Positions 17,372 to 26,420 of a stretch of DNA of 64,000 nt are shown one piece after another. The notes below the pieces were generated by a model that worked only from the letters and a program-made list of their open reading frames with translations, ran no database searches and had not been told where the DNA came from. Both the position numbers and the translations under genes were made by a program. This DNA comes from Gammaproteobacteria bacterium. Its GTDB lineage: Bacteria; Pseudomonadota; Gammaproteobacteria; Steroidobacterales; Foliamicaceae. The stretch is from positions 59,777-123,776 of the forward strand of contig WTGP01000018.1 in assembly GCA_011523505.1 (NCBI GenBank), read 5' to 3'. The first letter of the stretch is position 1, and each line of letters begins with the position of its first letter.

Positions 17372-18025
17372 TCAGTCGGGCTGTTCCGTGAACTGGAAGG
17401 TGGCGATGTAGGAGACAACGTCCTTGCGCTTCTGCTCGGTGTCGAGCACCTGCGCCATGTAGCGCATCTGCGTCCCGAAGATGTCATCGGGCTGCTGGCC
17501 GCGCGCGCCGCTCAGAAAGTCGTCGAGCTGCCGAAGCAGATACCAGTCGAACTGGTTGGAGATCCGCGGCGAGCCCAACAACGTCGAGCCCTCTCCGTTC
17601 GGCCCGTGACAGGCGATGCAGGTCTCCTCGTAAATTTTGCGGCCTTCCTCCGGGTCGCCGTCCACTGTTATGGGCAGCGTCGGCGGCTCCAGGGAATGCA
17701 TGAAGGCCGCCATGTCGATGATCGCCTGCTCGTCCGGCACCTGCGCGATCGCCATGTTCTTCATCTGGTTGCCGTAGATGTCCTCCAGCGGACCCCAGTA
17801 GCCGCGCAAATTGGCTCTGTAATTGACCATCTGCCGCTCGATGTACCAGGTGTCCTGCTTGCCGGCCGCGGGCGTGTTGAGCAGCGCATTGCCCTCCCCC
17901 GCCTGGCCGTGGCAGGTGCCGCAGAAGAAATACAACTGCGCGCCGCGTTCGAGGTCCGGCTCGTCGGCGGAGTACGCAAGTGGAGCGGCGCAGGTCAGCA
18001 GGCAAATCAGCAGGAATCTTTTCAT
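17372..18025 (-). CDS. Periplasmic diheme c-type cytochrome (c4-like)
   Basis: The protein has 217 residues from ATG 18025, which opens a signal peptide MKRFLLICLLTCAAPLAYS. Two CxxCH sites, CGTCHGQAGEG and CIACHGPNGEG, each precede a W/DWY segment (DTWYIERQMVNYR, FDWYLLRQLDDF). Conserved NMAIAQVPDEQA and YMAQVLDTEQ segments supply candidate axial methionines. It is probably an electron carrier to a terminal oxidase. It is a paralog of the diheme cytochromes at 15105-15875 and 25818-26420 and lacks the insertion seen in the former. Confidence 0.88.
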   Translation of the reverse strand: MKRFLLICLLTCAAPLAYSADEPDLERGAQLYFFCGTCHGQAGEGNALLNTPAAGKQDTWYIERQMVNYRANLRGYWGPLEDIYGNQMKNMAIAQVPDEQAIIDMAAFMHSLEPPTLPITVDGDPEEGRKIYEETCIACHGPNGEGSTLLGSPRISNQFDWYLLRQLDDFLSGARGQQPDDIFGTQMRYMAQVLDTEQKRKDVVSYIATFQFTEQPD

Positions 18026-18131
18026 CGTCGGACAGCAGTTTTCGAGCGCTTCGGGCAACAGGCGTGAACTGTACCAAATGCCGCGCGCGATGCAAAGCGT
18101 TTGGGCCGGCGGAACATACAATTTTGAGGCA

Positions 18132-19091
18132 ATGAATTCCGGCGATCGCGTTCCTTCCATAGAGCAAATTCGGCGCGCCGCCGAACGCATCGGGCCGTAT
18201 GTTCATCGCACACCGGTGCTGACCAGCAACGTGATCAACGAACTTGCGGGCGCCGAAGTCTTCTTCAAGTGCGAGAACCTGCAGAGAGCCGGCGCGTTCA
18301 AGGCGCGCGGCGCCACAAACGCGGTTTTTTCCCTGACCGACGACGAGGCCCTGCGCGGCGTGGCCACGCAGTCGTCGGGCAACCATGGGGCCGCGCTGGC
18401 CAGGGCCGCCGGCTTGCGGGGCATCCCGGTCACGGTCGTGATGCCCGGGAATGCGCTGGCGATCAAGAAGCGGGCTGTGGCCGGCCATGGAGCCAGAATC
18501 GTCTATTGCGAGCCGACGCCGCAGGCGCGCGACGAAGCGCTGGCTGAGGTCGCGGCAAGGACGAAGGCCGTGGTCATTCACCCGTTTGACGACCCCCGGG
18601 TCATCGCCGGTCAGGGGACCGCCGCGCTGGAGCTGTTCGAGCAGGTCGGCGATATCGATACGGTGATCGCGCCCGTGGGCGGTGGCGGACTGCTGAGCGG
18701 CACGGCCCTTGCGGCAAGGAGTCTGCGCCCGGACGCACGCGTGTTCGGGGCGGAGCCGCGCAACGTGGATGATGCCTGGCAGTCCCTGAAAACCGGCCGG
18801 ATCATGCCTTCCACCGGCAAGGCGTCGATCGCGGACGGACTGCTGAGCACGCTCGGGAAACTCACGTTTCCGATCATCCGGGACCACGCGACCGGAATCA
18901 TCACGGTCGGCGAAGAATCGATCGTGGGCGCGATGAGGCTGGTATGGGAGCACCTGAAACTGATCATCGAGCCGTCGGCCGCCGTCGCGGTGGCCGCGCT
19001 GCTCGCGCGGCACGACGAGTTTCAGGGCAGGCGCGTCGGGATCATCCTGTCGGGCGGCAACGTCGATCCCGACAAACTGCCCTGGGCGTGA
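18132..19091 (+). CDS. PLP-dependent serine/threonine dehydratase or racemase
   Basis: The protein has 319 residues of fold-type II. The PLP lysine is Lys57 in FKARGA. The phosphate-binding GGGGLLSG loop and the QSSGNHG substrate loop are present. There is no C-terminal ACT-like regulatory domain, so it is the short catabolic form: threonine/serine dehydratase, serine racemase or hydroxyaspartate ammonia-lyase cannot be separated. The ATG at 18132 gives the family's normal N-terminus; the frame is open upstream but that part overlaps the divergent cytochrome gene. It converges on the S9 peptidase 9 bp downstream. Confidence 0.85.
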   Translation: MNSGDRVPSIEQIRRAAERIGPYVHRTPVLTSNVINELAGAEVFFKCENLQRAGAFKARGATNAVFSLTDDEALRGVATQSSGNHGAALARAAGLRGIPVTVVMPGNALAIKKRAVAGHGARIVYCEPTPQARDEALAEVAARTKAVVIHPFDDPRVIAGQGTAALELFEQVGDIDTVIAPVGGGGLLSGTALAARSLRPDARVFGAEPRNVDDAWQSLKTGRIMPSTGKASIADGLLSTLGKLTFPIIRDHATGIITVGEESIVGAMRLVWEHLKLIIEPSAAVAVAALLARHDEFQGRRVGIILSGGNVDPDKLPWA

Positions 19092-19100
19092 GGGCGTAGC

Positions 19101-21137
19101 CTAGTCGTCCGAGTCGGCCTCGCCACCGTGGCGCTTGAACCACTCCAGGATCGCGCTGACCTTGGCCAACAGCTGGCTGGGCCGCGCGGCGATGCTGTGC
19201 GAAGCGCCCGGAACGCGCACCAGCGCCGTTTCCACGCCGCGCAGCTTCAGCGCCTGGTAGTACTGCTCCGACTCCCACATGGGCGTGCGCCAGTCCTCTT
19301 CGCCGGTCAGGAGCATCGTCGGCGTTGAGACCTGGCCTGCAAGCGACAGCGGCGAGCGCTCCCAGTAGCCCATGGGATCGTCCCAGGGCAGCGCCGGGAA
19401 CCAGTACTTGGAGAACACCGGCGCGTAGTCGGCGCTCAGGGCGAAACTGATCCAGTTGATCACGGGCTTGGCCACCACCGCGGCCGCGAAGCGGTCGGTC
19501 TTGCCGACGATCCAGGCTGTCAGCACGCCGCCGCCGCTTCCGCCCGTCACATAGAGCCGGTCGGTGTCGATCGCGCCGCGGTCGATGATCGCGTCCACCG
19601 CCGACATCAGGTCGTCGTAGTCCTCGCTCGGATAGTTGTGGTGGATGTAGCCGCCGAAGGCATCGCCGTAACTCGAACTGCCCCTGGGGTTGGCGTAGAC
19701 CACGACGTAGCCGGCGGCGGCGAAAAGCTGCACTTCCACGGAGAAATGCGGGCCGTAGGCGGCGTGCGGACCGCCGTGGATTTCGAGCAGCAGCGGGTAT
19801 TTCTTCGACGCATCGAAGCCCGGCGGCCACACTACCCAGGCCTGGATGTCCTTGCCGTCGAAACTCGACGGGTACCAAAACTCCTCGACCTGCCCCAGCT
19901 CGCGATAGTCGAGCAGGTTCGCGTTCAGCCGGGTCAGCCGGCGGGGCCCGTCCGTGCCGCGGCCGACCGCGATATCGGCGGGCGAATGGGCGTCGCCGCG
20001 CGTAATCGCGTAAGTGTCGTTGCCGCCCACCGAAAACTGCGCGCCGGTGTAGGGACGGGTCAGCGCCAGGCCGCCCAGCTCGCCGGTCACGTCGGTGAGC
20101 CTGCCGCGCAGGTCCACGTAGGCCAGGCGGGTGAGACCCTGGTCTTCGTAGGCGAAATAAATTCCCTCGCCGTCGGCGGACCAGTGCGGGCGGGACACCT
20201 CGCGGTCAAGTTCCGGCAACAGTTGGCGGCGCTCGCTGCCGTCGCTGTTCATCACGTAGAGGTGCGTGATCTGATAGCTGCGCACCCGGTCGTCATAGCC
20301 GGTCCAGGCCAGCATCGTCCCGTCGGGCGAAACGGTCACCGAACTGTCCGGGCCGTCGCGGTCCGTGACGGCCTCGACATCGCCGCCGCCCAGGCCGACC
20401 CGGTAGATCTCGGAGTTGTTCGGGTTGAGCTCGGCGTCTTCATTGCGGTTGCCGCTGAAATAGAGGCTTGCGCTGTCGGGCGACCAGGCGATGGAACCGC
20501 CGTGGTTGTAGTCGCCCGAGGTCAGTTGCCTTGGCGCGCCGCCGTCGGCGGAGACCACGAACAGGTGCGTGTAACCGTACGGCAGACGCCCTGCCCCGTC
20601 GGCGCGGAACACGGCGCGCTGCACCACTTCCGGCGGCTTGGCCCAGTTGGCGCCCTGGGGCTTGGCCGGCAGCGAGCCCATCGTGGGCGGCTTGGAGGGC
20701 ACCAGCAGCGCGAACGCCAGCCAGCGGCCGTCCGGCGACCAGGCGAGATTGCGCGGCGCACGGTCCAGCCGCGTGACCTGCAGCGTCTCGCCGCTGGACA
20801 TCCAGCGCACGAAGATCTGCACGCCGCGGCCGTCGCTGGACAGATAGGCCACGCGATCGTTGTCCGGCGCGATCCGCGCGCCCCTGTCGTTCACCGCGCC
20901 GGTCGTGAGCGGCCGCGCGTTGCCGCCGTCGATGTCGATGCGCCACAGGTTGGAGCGGCGGCGGTCCTCCATGATGTCCATGAAGTTGCGGGTATAGACC
21001 ACGAATGAGCCGTCGGGACTCACCTGCGGGTCGCTGGCGTAGGCCAGCGAGAACACGTCCTCGGGCGCGAAGTGGGGCTTGCCTGCATGCAGCGCGGGGG
21101 CGATGAACAGCAGGAGCAGAGCAATACGTAGTTTCAT
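19101..21137 (-). CDS. Exported S9-family peptidase (acylaminoacyl/dipeptidyl peptidase type)
   Basis: The protein has 678 residues from ATG 21137, which opens a signal peptide (MKLRIALLLLFIAPALHA). Residues about 30-400 form a WD40-like/TolB-type beta propeller with repeated strands (SPDGRWLAFALL, SPDSASLYFSG). The C-terminal alpha/beta hydrolase domain has nucleophile Ser534 in GGSGGG, an Asp in TGEEDWRTPM and a His in PGASHSIA, forming the catalytic triad. It probably trims peptides in the periplasm. It is monocistronic; a repeated hairpin element lies just upstream. Confidence 0.92.
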   Translation of the reverse strand: MKLRIALLLLFIAPALHAGKPHFAPEDVFSLAYASDPQVSPDGSFVVYTRNFMDIMEDRRRSNLWRIDIDGGNARPLTTGAVNDRGARIAPDNDRVAYLSSDGRGVQIFVRWMSSGETLQVTRLDRAPRNLAWSPDGRWLAFALLVPSKPPTMGSLPAKPQGANWAKPPEVVQRAVFRADGAGRLPYGYTHLFVVSADGGAPRQLTSGDYNHGGSIAWSPDSASLYFSGNRNEDAELNPNNSEIYRVGLGGGDVEAVTDRDGPDSSVTVSPDGTMLAWTGYDDRVRSYQITHLYVMNSDGSERRQLLPELDREVSRPHWSADGEGIYFAYEDQGLTRLAYVDLRGRLTDVTGELGGLALTRPYTGAQFSVGGNDTYAITRGDAHSPADIAVGRGTDGPRRLTRLNANLLDYRELGQVEEFWYPSSFDGKDIQAWVVWPPGFDASKKYPLLLEIHGGPHAAYGPHFSVEVQLFAAAGYVVVYANPRGSSSYGDAFGGYIHHNYPSEDYDDLMSAVDAIIDRGAIDTDRLYVTGGSGGGVLTAWIVGKTDRFAAAVVAKPVINWISFALSADYAPVFSKYWFPALPWDDPMGYWERSPLSLAGQVSTPTMLLTGEEDWRTPMWESEQYYQALKLRGVETALVRVPGASHSIAARPSQLLAKVSAILEWFKRHGGEADSDD

Positions 21138-21192
21138 GTTCGTTCTTCGTTCGTAGGAGGGGCCGCTAGGATAGTGCAAATGGACGGAAGGC

Positions 21193-21226
21193 GGGACGCC
21201 GCGAGGGCCATGCCCTCCCCCCGGGA
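21193..21226 (+). repeat. REP-like hairpin repeat, copy A
   Basis: This 34-nt intergenic element begins GGGACGCCGCGAGGG and contains a GAGGGC/GCCCTC stem around CAT. It matches copies at 31667-31700 (same strand) and 30167-30195 (opposite strand). Confidence 0.7.
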
Positions 21227-21255
21227 AACTCCCTCCCAGGTAGAATTGGGACTCG

Positions 21256-21735
21256 ATGAAGACTGGTGATTCCGCTCCCCGAATCGTAATCCGCCCCAAC
21301 TGCAATTTCACCGGCCGCGGCGCGTTCTGGCTGTTCGTCGGCATGACGCTTCCGGTGCTGGGGGTGGCGGTGGCCTGGGCGCTTCGCGGCTACTGGCTGA
21401 TCCTGCCGTTCGCCGGCCTGGAACTGGCCGTTCTGGGCATCGCGCTGGCTATTACCGTGCATCGCGGGCGCTATCGCGAAACCGTCCGATTCGGCCAACG
21501 CTTCGTACGCGTGCGCAGGGGTTATGCGGGCCGTCAGGAACATGTAGAATTCCCCCGGCCCTGGACCCGTGCCTGGATCGAACCGGGCGCGAGTCCTGCC
21601 TTGCCTGGGCGCCTTTTTTTGGGAGCGGGCGGCGCGTCTTGCGAACTGGCCGCCTGTCTCACGGAGGAAGAAAGGCAATCGTTGTGCCGGCGTCTGCGCG
21701 AGTTGACGCGCGTGCCGGCTACCGCGCAAAAGTAG
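21256..21735 (+). CDS. DUF2244 membrane protein of the cytochrome oxidase locus
   Basis: The protein has 159 residues with an N-terminal soluble segment, two adjacent transmembrane helices (about 27-45 and 49-68), and a cytoplasmic beta-rich domain with the family's GRYRETVRFG and RQEHVEFPRPW stretches. DUF2244 genes commonly sit directly upstream of coxB, as here (31 bp), and the family is presumed to help oxidase assembly; no activity is established. It probably heads the cox operon. Confidence 0.8.
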   Translation: MKTGDSAPRIVIRPNCNFTGRGAFWLFVGMTLPVLGVAVAWALRGYWLILPFAGLELAVLGIALAITVHRGRYRETVRFGQRFVRVRRGYAGRQEHVEFPRPWTRAWIEPGASPALPGRLFLGAGGASCELAACLTEEERQSLCRRLRELTRVPATAQK

Positions 21736-21766
21736 AAAGCAGCAAGTAGTAAGGAGCAACCGTTTG

Positions 21767-22648
21767 ATGTATCGCAGCAAGGCACACGGCCGCTGGCTGT
21801 TTATCGGAATCGCCGCGGCCGCGCTGGCCATCGCCACGCCGGCGGCAGCGGATTGGGCCCTGGACTTTCCCGCCAGCGCCACGGAACTCGGAGACGAGAT
21901 ACGCAACCTGCACCACGCGGCCCTGATTATTTGCGTCGTCATGGGCATCATCGTGTTCGGCGCGCTCGGCTACTCGCTGGTCAAGTTCCGCAAGTCGCAG
22001 GGCGCGCAGGCGGCGAAGTTCAGCCACAGCACCAAGGCCGAAATCGTCTGGACCGTTATCCCGGTCCTGATCCTTGTCGGCCTGGCCATCCCCACCGCCC
22101 GCGTGCTGATGGAAATGGAGGACACGCAGGCGGCCGATCTGAGGATCAAGGTCACGGGCTACCAGTGGAAGTGGCGCTACGAGTACCTGGACCACGGCAT
22201 CAGCTTCTTCAGCAACATCGACGACGCCAGCAACGCTGCGTCGATGGTGGGCGCGGGGCTTGAACTGCACGAACACTACCTGCGCGACGTGGACAAGCCG
22301 ATGGTGGTGCCGGTGGGCAAGAAGGTGAAGCTGCAGCTCACCTCCAACGACGTCATCCACGCCTGGTGGGTGCCGGAGTTCTACGTCAAGCGCGACGCGG
22401 TGCCTGGCACGATCAACGAAACCTGGTTCAAGGCCGAGAAGACTGGCACCTACCGCGGCCAGTGCGCGGAGCTGTGCGGGCGCGGACACGGGTTCATGCC
22501 CATCGTCGTGGAGGTCCTGGAGCAGGATGAATATGACGCATGGGTGGCCGGGCTCACGGCGCCGGCCGAACCCGACGAATCCGCAGAAACCGAAGCCGTA
22601 GTAAGCCAGACAGCGGCCGCCGCGGCCGGCGGCGCGTCCTCCCGATAA
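21767..22648 (+). CDS. coxB: Cytochrome c oxidase subunit II
   Basis: The product has 293 residues from ATG 21767 with AAGGAG 10 nt upstream; an adjacent TTG is less likely. An N-terminal signal/anchor (about 11-28) is followed by two transmembrane helices (about 45-66 and 87-108) and a periplasmic cupredoxin domain. The CuA site is complete: Cys233, Cys237, His241 and Met244 in QCAELCGRGHGFM, with an upstream His in NDVIHAWW. The aromatic WKWRYEY patch that receives electrons from cytochrome c is present. No cytochrome c domain is fused. The C-terminus ends in an Ala-rich tail. Confidence 0.97.
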   Translation: MYRSKAHGRWLFIGIAAAALAIATPAAADWALDFPASATELGDEIRNLHHAALIICVVMGIIVFGALGYSLVKFRKSQGAQAAKFSHSTKAEIVWTVIPVLILVGLAIPTARVLMEMEDTQAADLRIKVTGYQWKWRYEYLDHGISFFSNIDDASNAASMVGAGLELHEHYLRDVDKPMVVPVGKKVKLQLTSNDVIHAWWVPEFYVKRDAVPGTINETWFKAEKTGTYRGQCAELCGRGHGFMPIVVEVLEQDEYDAWVAGLTAPAEPDESAETEAVVSQTAAAAAGGASSR

Positions 22649-22664
22649 TCCGGGGTAATCGAAT

Positions 22665-24236
22665 ATGAGCGACAACACACACGCAGAACATCACGACGGC
22701 CCGCACGCCTCGGGAATGTGGCGGTGGCTGACCACCACCAACCACAAGGACATCGGCACGCTGTACCTGGTGTTCAGCCTGATCATGTTCCTGGTGGGCG
22801 GCACGATGGCGCTGATCATCCGCACCGAGCTGTTCCAGCCGGGCCTGCAACTGGTGGATCCGCATTTCTTCAACCAGATGACCACCATGCACGCGCTGGT
22901 GATGATCTTCGGCGCGCTGATGCCGGCCTTCGTGGGCCTGGCCAACTGGCAGATCCCGCTGATGGTGGGCGCGCCGGACATGGCGCTGCCGCGCATGAAC
23001 AACTGGAGTTTCTGGATCCTGCCGCCGGCCTTTTTGCTGCTGCTGGCCACGCTGTTCATGCCGGGCGGGGCCCCGGCGGGCGGCTGGACGCTGTATCCGC
23101 CGCTGATCCTGCAGACCGGCGACGCCTTCCCGTTCGTGGTGTTCTCGCTGCACATGCTGGGCGCGTCCTCGATCCTGGGCGCGATCAACATCATCGTGAC
23201 CATCACCAACATGCGCGCGCCCGGCATGGGCTTCATGAAGATGCCGCTGTTCGTCTGGACCTGGCTGATCACCGCCTACCTGCTGATCGGCGCGATGCCG
23301 GTGCTGGCCGGCGCCATCACGATGCTGCTCACCGACCGCTACTTCGACACCAGTTTCTTCCTGGCGGCCGGCGGCGGCGATCCAGTGATGTTCCAGCACA
23401 TCTTCTGGTTCTTCGGGCATCCCGAGGTCTATATCCTGATCCTGCCCGCCTTCGGGATCATTTCGCAGGTCATTCCGACGTTCTCGCGCAAGCCGCTGTT
23501 CGGCTACGTGTCGATGGTGATCGCGACATCGGCGATTGCGTTTTTGTCGTACGTCGTCTGGGCGCACCACATGTTCACGGTGGGCATGCCGGCGGCCGGA
23601 ATGCTGTTCTTCATGATCACGACCATGTTCATCGCCGTGCCTACCGGGGTGAAGATCTTCAACTGGCTGGCGACGATGTGGCGCGGCTCGATCAGCTTCG
23701 AGACGCCGATGCTGTTCGCGATCGCGTTCGTGATCCTGTTCACCATCGGCGGATTCTCCGGACTGATGCTGGCGCTGGTGCCCGCGGACATCGAGTACCA
23801 CGACACCTACTTCGTTGTGGCGCATTTCCACTACGTGCTGGTGCCGGGCGCCATATTCGGCGTGATTGCCGGCGTCTATTACTGGCTGCCCAAGTGGACC
23901 GGCCACATGTACAACGAAACGCTGGGCAAGTGGCACTTCTGGCTGTCGACGATCTTCGTCAACATCCTGTTCTTCCCGCAGCACTTCCTGGGACTGGCCA
24001 GCATGCCGCGGCGGATCCCGGACTACTCGATCCAGTTCACCGAGTTCAACATGATCTCGACCGTGGGCGCGTTCGGGTTCGGCCTCTCGCAACTGCTGTT
24101 CGTCTGGATGCTGATCAAGTGCGTGAAGGGCGGGGAGCCGGCCAGCACCAAGGTCTGGGACGAGCCGGAGGGGCTGGAATGGACCGTGCCCTCGCCGGCG
24201 CCGTACCACACGTTCGAGACGGCGCCCAAGGTATAG
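22665..24236 (+). CDS. ctaD: Cytochrome c oxidase subunit I
   Basis: This 523-residue, 12-helix heme-copper oxidase subunit carries the heme a ligand in [11 protein letters not shown], the CuB/His-Tyr site [10 protein letters not shown], the CuB HH pair in VWAHHMF, and the heme a3/a ligands in VVAHFHYVL. The HPEVYI glutamate marks the A1 type with a K and D channel. It reduces O2 to water and pumps protons in the inner membrane. It follows coxB by 16 bp. Confidence 0.98.
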   Translation: MSDNTHAEHHDGPHASGMWRWLTTTNHKDIGTLYLVFSLIMFLVGGTMALIIRTELFQPGLQLVDPHFFNQMTTMHALVMIFGALMPAFVGLANWQIPLMVGAPDMALPRMNNWSFWILPPAFLLLLATLFMPGGAPAGGWTLYPPLILQTGDAFPFVVFSLHMLGASSILGAINIIVTITNMRAPGMGFMKMPLFVWTWLITAYLLIGAMPVLAGAITMLLTDRYFDTSFFLAAGGGDPVMFQHIFWFFGHPEVYILILPAFGIISQVIPTFSRKPLFGYVSMVIATSAIAFLSYVVWAHHMFTVGMPAAGMLFFMITTMFIAVPTGVKIFNWLATMWRGSISFETPMLFAIAFVILFTIGGFSGLMLALVPADIEYHDTYFVVAHFHYVLVPGAIFGVIAGVYYWLPKWTGHMYNETLGKWHFWLSTIFVNILFFPQHFLGLASMPRRIPDYSIQFTEFNMISTVGAFGFGLSQLLFVWMLIKCVKGGEPASTKVWDEPEGLEWTVPSPAPYHTFETAPKV

Positions 24237-24258
24237 GCAGGCGCTTCCCGGCACGCCC

Positions 24259-24366
24259 ATGTTCCAGAAGTCCCGAAGACGCATCCACGCCGCCCTGCTG
24301 GTCCTGCTGGCGATGGCGTTCTACGGCGGCTTCATCCTGGCGCAGTGGATAAGGAGCGGTACATGA
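24259..24366 (+). CDS. Cytochrome oxidase small assembly-type membrane peptide
   Basis: This 35-residue frame starts MFQKSRRRIHAALLVLLAM and has a basic N-terminus and one transmembrane helix (about 10-30). It lies between ctaD (22 bp) and cox11, whose ATG overlaps its TGA as ATGA. Short one-helix proteins at this exact position are known in proteobacterial cox operons and annotated as small assembly proteins. It is too short for most gene callers; the overlap and composition support it being translated. Confidence 0.65.
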   Translation: MFQKSRRRIHAALLVLLAMAFYGGFILAQWIRSGT

Positions 24367-24923
24367 AGCCGGACAAGCGCAGGAGCGGAAACCGGCGCCT
24401 GGTGCTGACGCTGGGCGGCGCGGTGGCGGGCATGTTCGCCTTCGCGTTCCTGCTGACGCCGCTCTACGAGGTCTTCTGCGAACTCACGGGACTGGACTCG
24501 GAGCGGCTCACGCGCGCGACCCAGCCTTCCGGCGCCGCCGTCGCCTCGGAAATCGACGAAAACCGCAAGGTGACCGTCGAGTTTCTGACCAACACCATGA
24601 ACCCGGCGGCCTGGGAGTTCCAGCCCGGCGAGCTCAGCATCGAGGTCACGCCCGGGCGCACGGCCGAGACCGTGTTTTACGCCGAAAACCTGCTCCCGCA
24701 TGACGTCATTTCCGTCACCCGGCCCAGCGTGCGGCCGCTGGAGGCGGTGAGCTACGTTTCCAAGCAGGTCTGCTTCTGCTTCGAGGAGCAGGCGTTCGCG
24801 GCCGGCGAGCGGCGCGAACTGCCGATGCGCTTCACGATTGATTCCGAACTGCCGGCGCACGTCGAGACCGTGACGCTGGCCTACACCCTGTTTACCGCCG
24901 AACCCGGTTTAGGAGGAAGTTGA
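24363..24923 (+). CDS. ctaG: Cytochrome oxidase assembly copper chaperone Cox11/CtaG
   Basis: The protein has 186 residues from ATG 24363, with AAGGAG 9 nt upstream. A single N-terminal transmembrane helix (about 14-34) precedes a periplasmic immunoglobulin-like domain. The copper-binding CFCFEEQ motif is intact, as is LTPLYEVFCELTG just after the helix. It delivers copper to the CuB site of subunit I. Stop and start overlap with coxC as TGATG. Confidence 0.95.
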   Translation: MKPDKRRSGNRRLVLTLGGAVAGMFAFAFLLTPLYEVFCELTGLDSERLTRATQPSGAAVASEIDENRKVTVEFLTNTMNPAAWEFQPGELSIEVTPGRTAETVFYAENLLPHDVISVTRPSVRPLEAVSYVSKQVCFCFEEQAFAAGERRELPMRFTIDSELPAHVETVTLAYTLFTAEPGLGGS

Positions 24924-25801
24924 TGGCCGACACGAAATCGGACTATTTCGTACCGCATGGCAGTCCCTGGCCCATCGTGGCCTCGGTGTCCATGTTCGCC
25001 ATGGCGCTCGGGGGAGCGCTGTGGCTGAACGGTTCGGACGCCGGAAGGACGGTGCTGCTGCTGGGCCTGGCCGGACTCACGTTCATGATGTTCGGCTGGT
25101 TCGGGACCGTGATCAGGGAGAACATCGCCGGGCTCTACAGCGGCTGGGTTGACCGCTCCTTCCGCCAGGGAATGGCGTGGTTCATCTTCTCCGAAGTCAT
25201 GTTCTTCTTCGGCTTTTTCGGCGCGCTGTTCTACGCCCGCGTGCTGGCGGTGCCCTGGCTGGGCGGCGACGGCATCGGCGAGGCCACCAACAGCCTGCTG
25301 TGGTCCGGGTTCGAGTCGGAATGGCCCACCAACGGCCCGGGCGAGATCGGCGGCGACGCCGAAGGCAACTTCCAGACCATCGGCTGGGGCGGCCTGCCGC
25401 TTCTGAACACGGCCCTGCTGCTCACGTCCAGCGTCACGATCACGATCGCGCATCACGCGCTGAAGAACAACAACCGCAGGCTGCTGAACATCGGCACCCT
25501 GCTGACGATCGTTCTGGGCGCCGTGTTCCTGTACGTCCAGGCCTATGAATACGTGCACGCGTACCAGGACCTCGGCCTCCGGCTCAGCACCGGAATCTAT
25601 GGTTCCACGTTCTTCATGCTGACCGGATTCCACGGCGCGCACGTCACGCTTGGCGTGATCATGCTGATCGTTACCTACATACGCATCCTGCGAGGGCATT
25701 TCACGCCCCACGAACACTTCGGTTTCCAGGCCGTGTCCTGGTACTGGCACTTCGTTGACGTGGTGTGGGTGTGCCTGTTCATCTTCGTTTACGTGCTGTA
25801 G
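24923..25801 (+). CDS. coxC: Cytochrome c oxidase subunit III
   Basis: The protein has 292 residues with seven predicted transmembrane helices. The family's YFVPHGSPWPI start, SEVMFFFGFFGA and the C-terminal GFHGAHVTLG and SWYWHFVDVVWVCLF stretches are all visible. ATG 24923 overlaps the cox11 stop, which argues for coupled translation. It stabilises subunit I and shapes proton uptake. Confidence 0.97.
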   Translation: MADTKSDYFVPHGSPWPIVASVSMFAMALGGALWLNGSDAGRTVLLLGLAGLTFMMFGWFGTVIRENIAGLYSGWVDRSFRQGMAWFIFSEVMFFFGFFGALFYARVLAVPWLGGDGIGEATNSLLWSGFESEWPTNGPGEIGGDAEGNFQTIGWGGLPLLNTALLLTSSVTITIAHHALKNNNRRLLNIGTLLTIVLGAVFLYVQAYEYVHAYQDLGLRLSTGIYGSTFFMLTGFHGAHVTLGVIMLIVTYIRILRGHFTPHEHFGFQAVSWYWHFVDVVWVCLFIFVYVL

Positions 25802-25817
25802 CAGAGGCTTTGTACGA

Positions 25818-26420
25818 ATGAGTAAGAAACTGCAACTGGCGGCCTTCCTGGTGACGGCGGCCCTGTCTTCGCAACTGGCGGCCCAGGACGACCCGAATGC
25901 GGGCGATCCCGAACGCGGGCGCATACTCGCCGAGCCCTGCCTCGGCTGTCACGGCATCGAAGGCAACATGACCACCTATCCGCCGTACCACGTGCCGCGG
26001 CTGGGCGGGCAGAACCCCAACTACATCGTCAAGGCGCTGCAGGGTTACGCTGGCGACGATCGCGAACATGACGGGATGCACGCGCAGGCCGCAGACCTGA
26101 CCGAACAGGAACTCAGGGACATCGGCGCGTACTTCGGAGCGGAGGCCGCCGTTGAGGCGAACACCGAGGTCACGCCTCCGGAATCGGGGATCTTTTGCGT
26201 GTCCTGCCACGGCGTCAACGGCGTGAGCATCACGACGGAGTTCCCGCACCTGGCCGGCCAGCATGCCGACTATCTGAACGAGACCATCCGTCAGTACCTG
26301 GAAGGCGAGCGCAGCGACATTTCGATGAACGCCTTCCTCAACATGCTCACTGCAGAGCAGTTGAACGAGCTGTCGGAGTTCTACGAGAGCCAGCCGGGCC
26401 TGGTTACGGCCAAGCGCTGA
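25818..26420 (+). CDS. Periplasmic diheme c-type cytochrome (c4-like) of the cox operon
   Basis: The product has 200 residues from ATG 25818 with a signal peptide (MSKKLQLAAFLVTAALSS, cut near LAAQ). Heme sites CLGCHGIEGN and CVSCHGVNGV are each followed by a RLGGQ/HLAGQ and a later methionine-containing segment (HDGMHAQA, ISMNAFLNML). The position 16 bp after coxC suggests it is the electron donor to the oxidase. It is the third diheme cytochrome in 11 kb. Its stop is immediately reused by the apparent nth start. Confidence 0.9.
   Translation: MSKKLQLAAFLVTAALSSQLAAQDDPNAGDPERGRILAEPCLGCHGIEGNMTTYPPYHVPRLGGQNPNYIVKALQGYAGDDREHDGMHAQAADLTEQELRDIGAYFGAEAAVEANTEVTPPESGIFCVSCHGVNGVSITTEFPHLAGQHADYLNETIRQYLEGERSDISMNAFLNMLTAEQLNELSEFYESQPGLVTAKR

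Noticed and set aside
17484-19013. Minus-strand 509-codon frame across the dehydratase and cytochrome genes
   Set aside because: It reads through two real genes in wrong frames and contains no motif.
22554-24284. Minus-strand 576-codon frame opposite ctaD
   Set aside because: Asp/His/Arg-rich shadow of a membrane protein gene.
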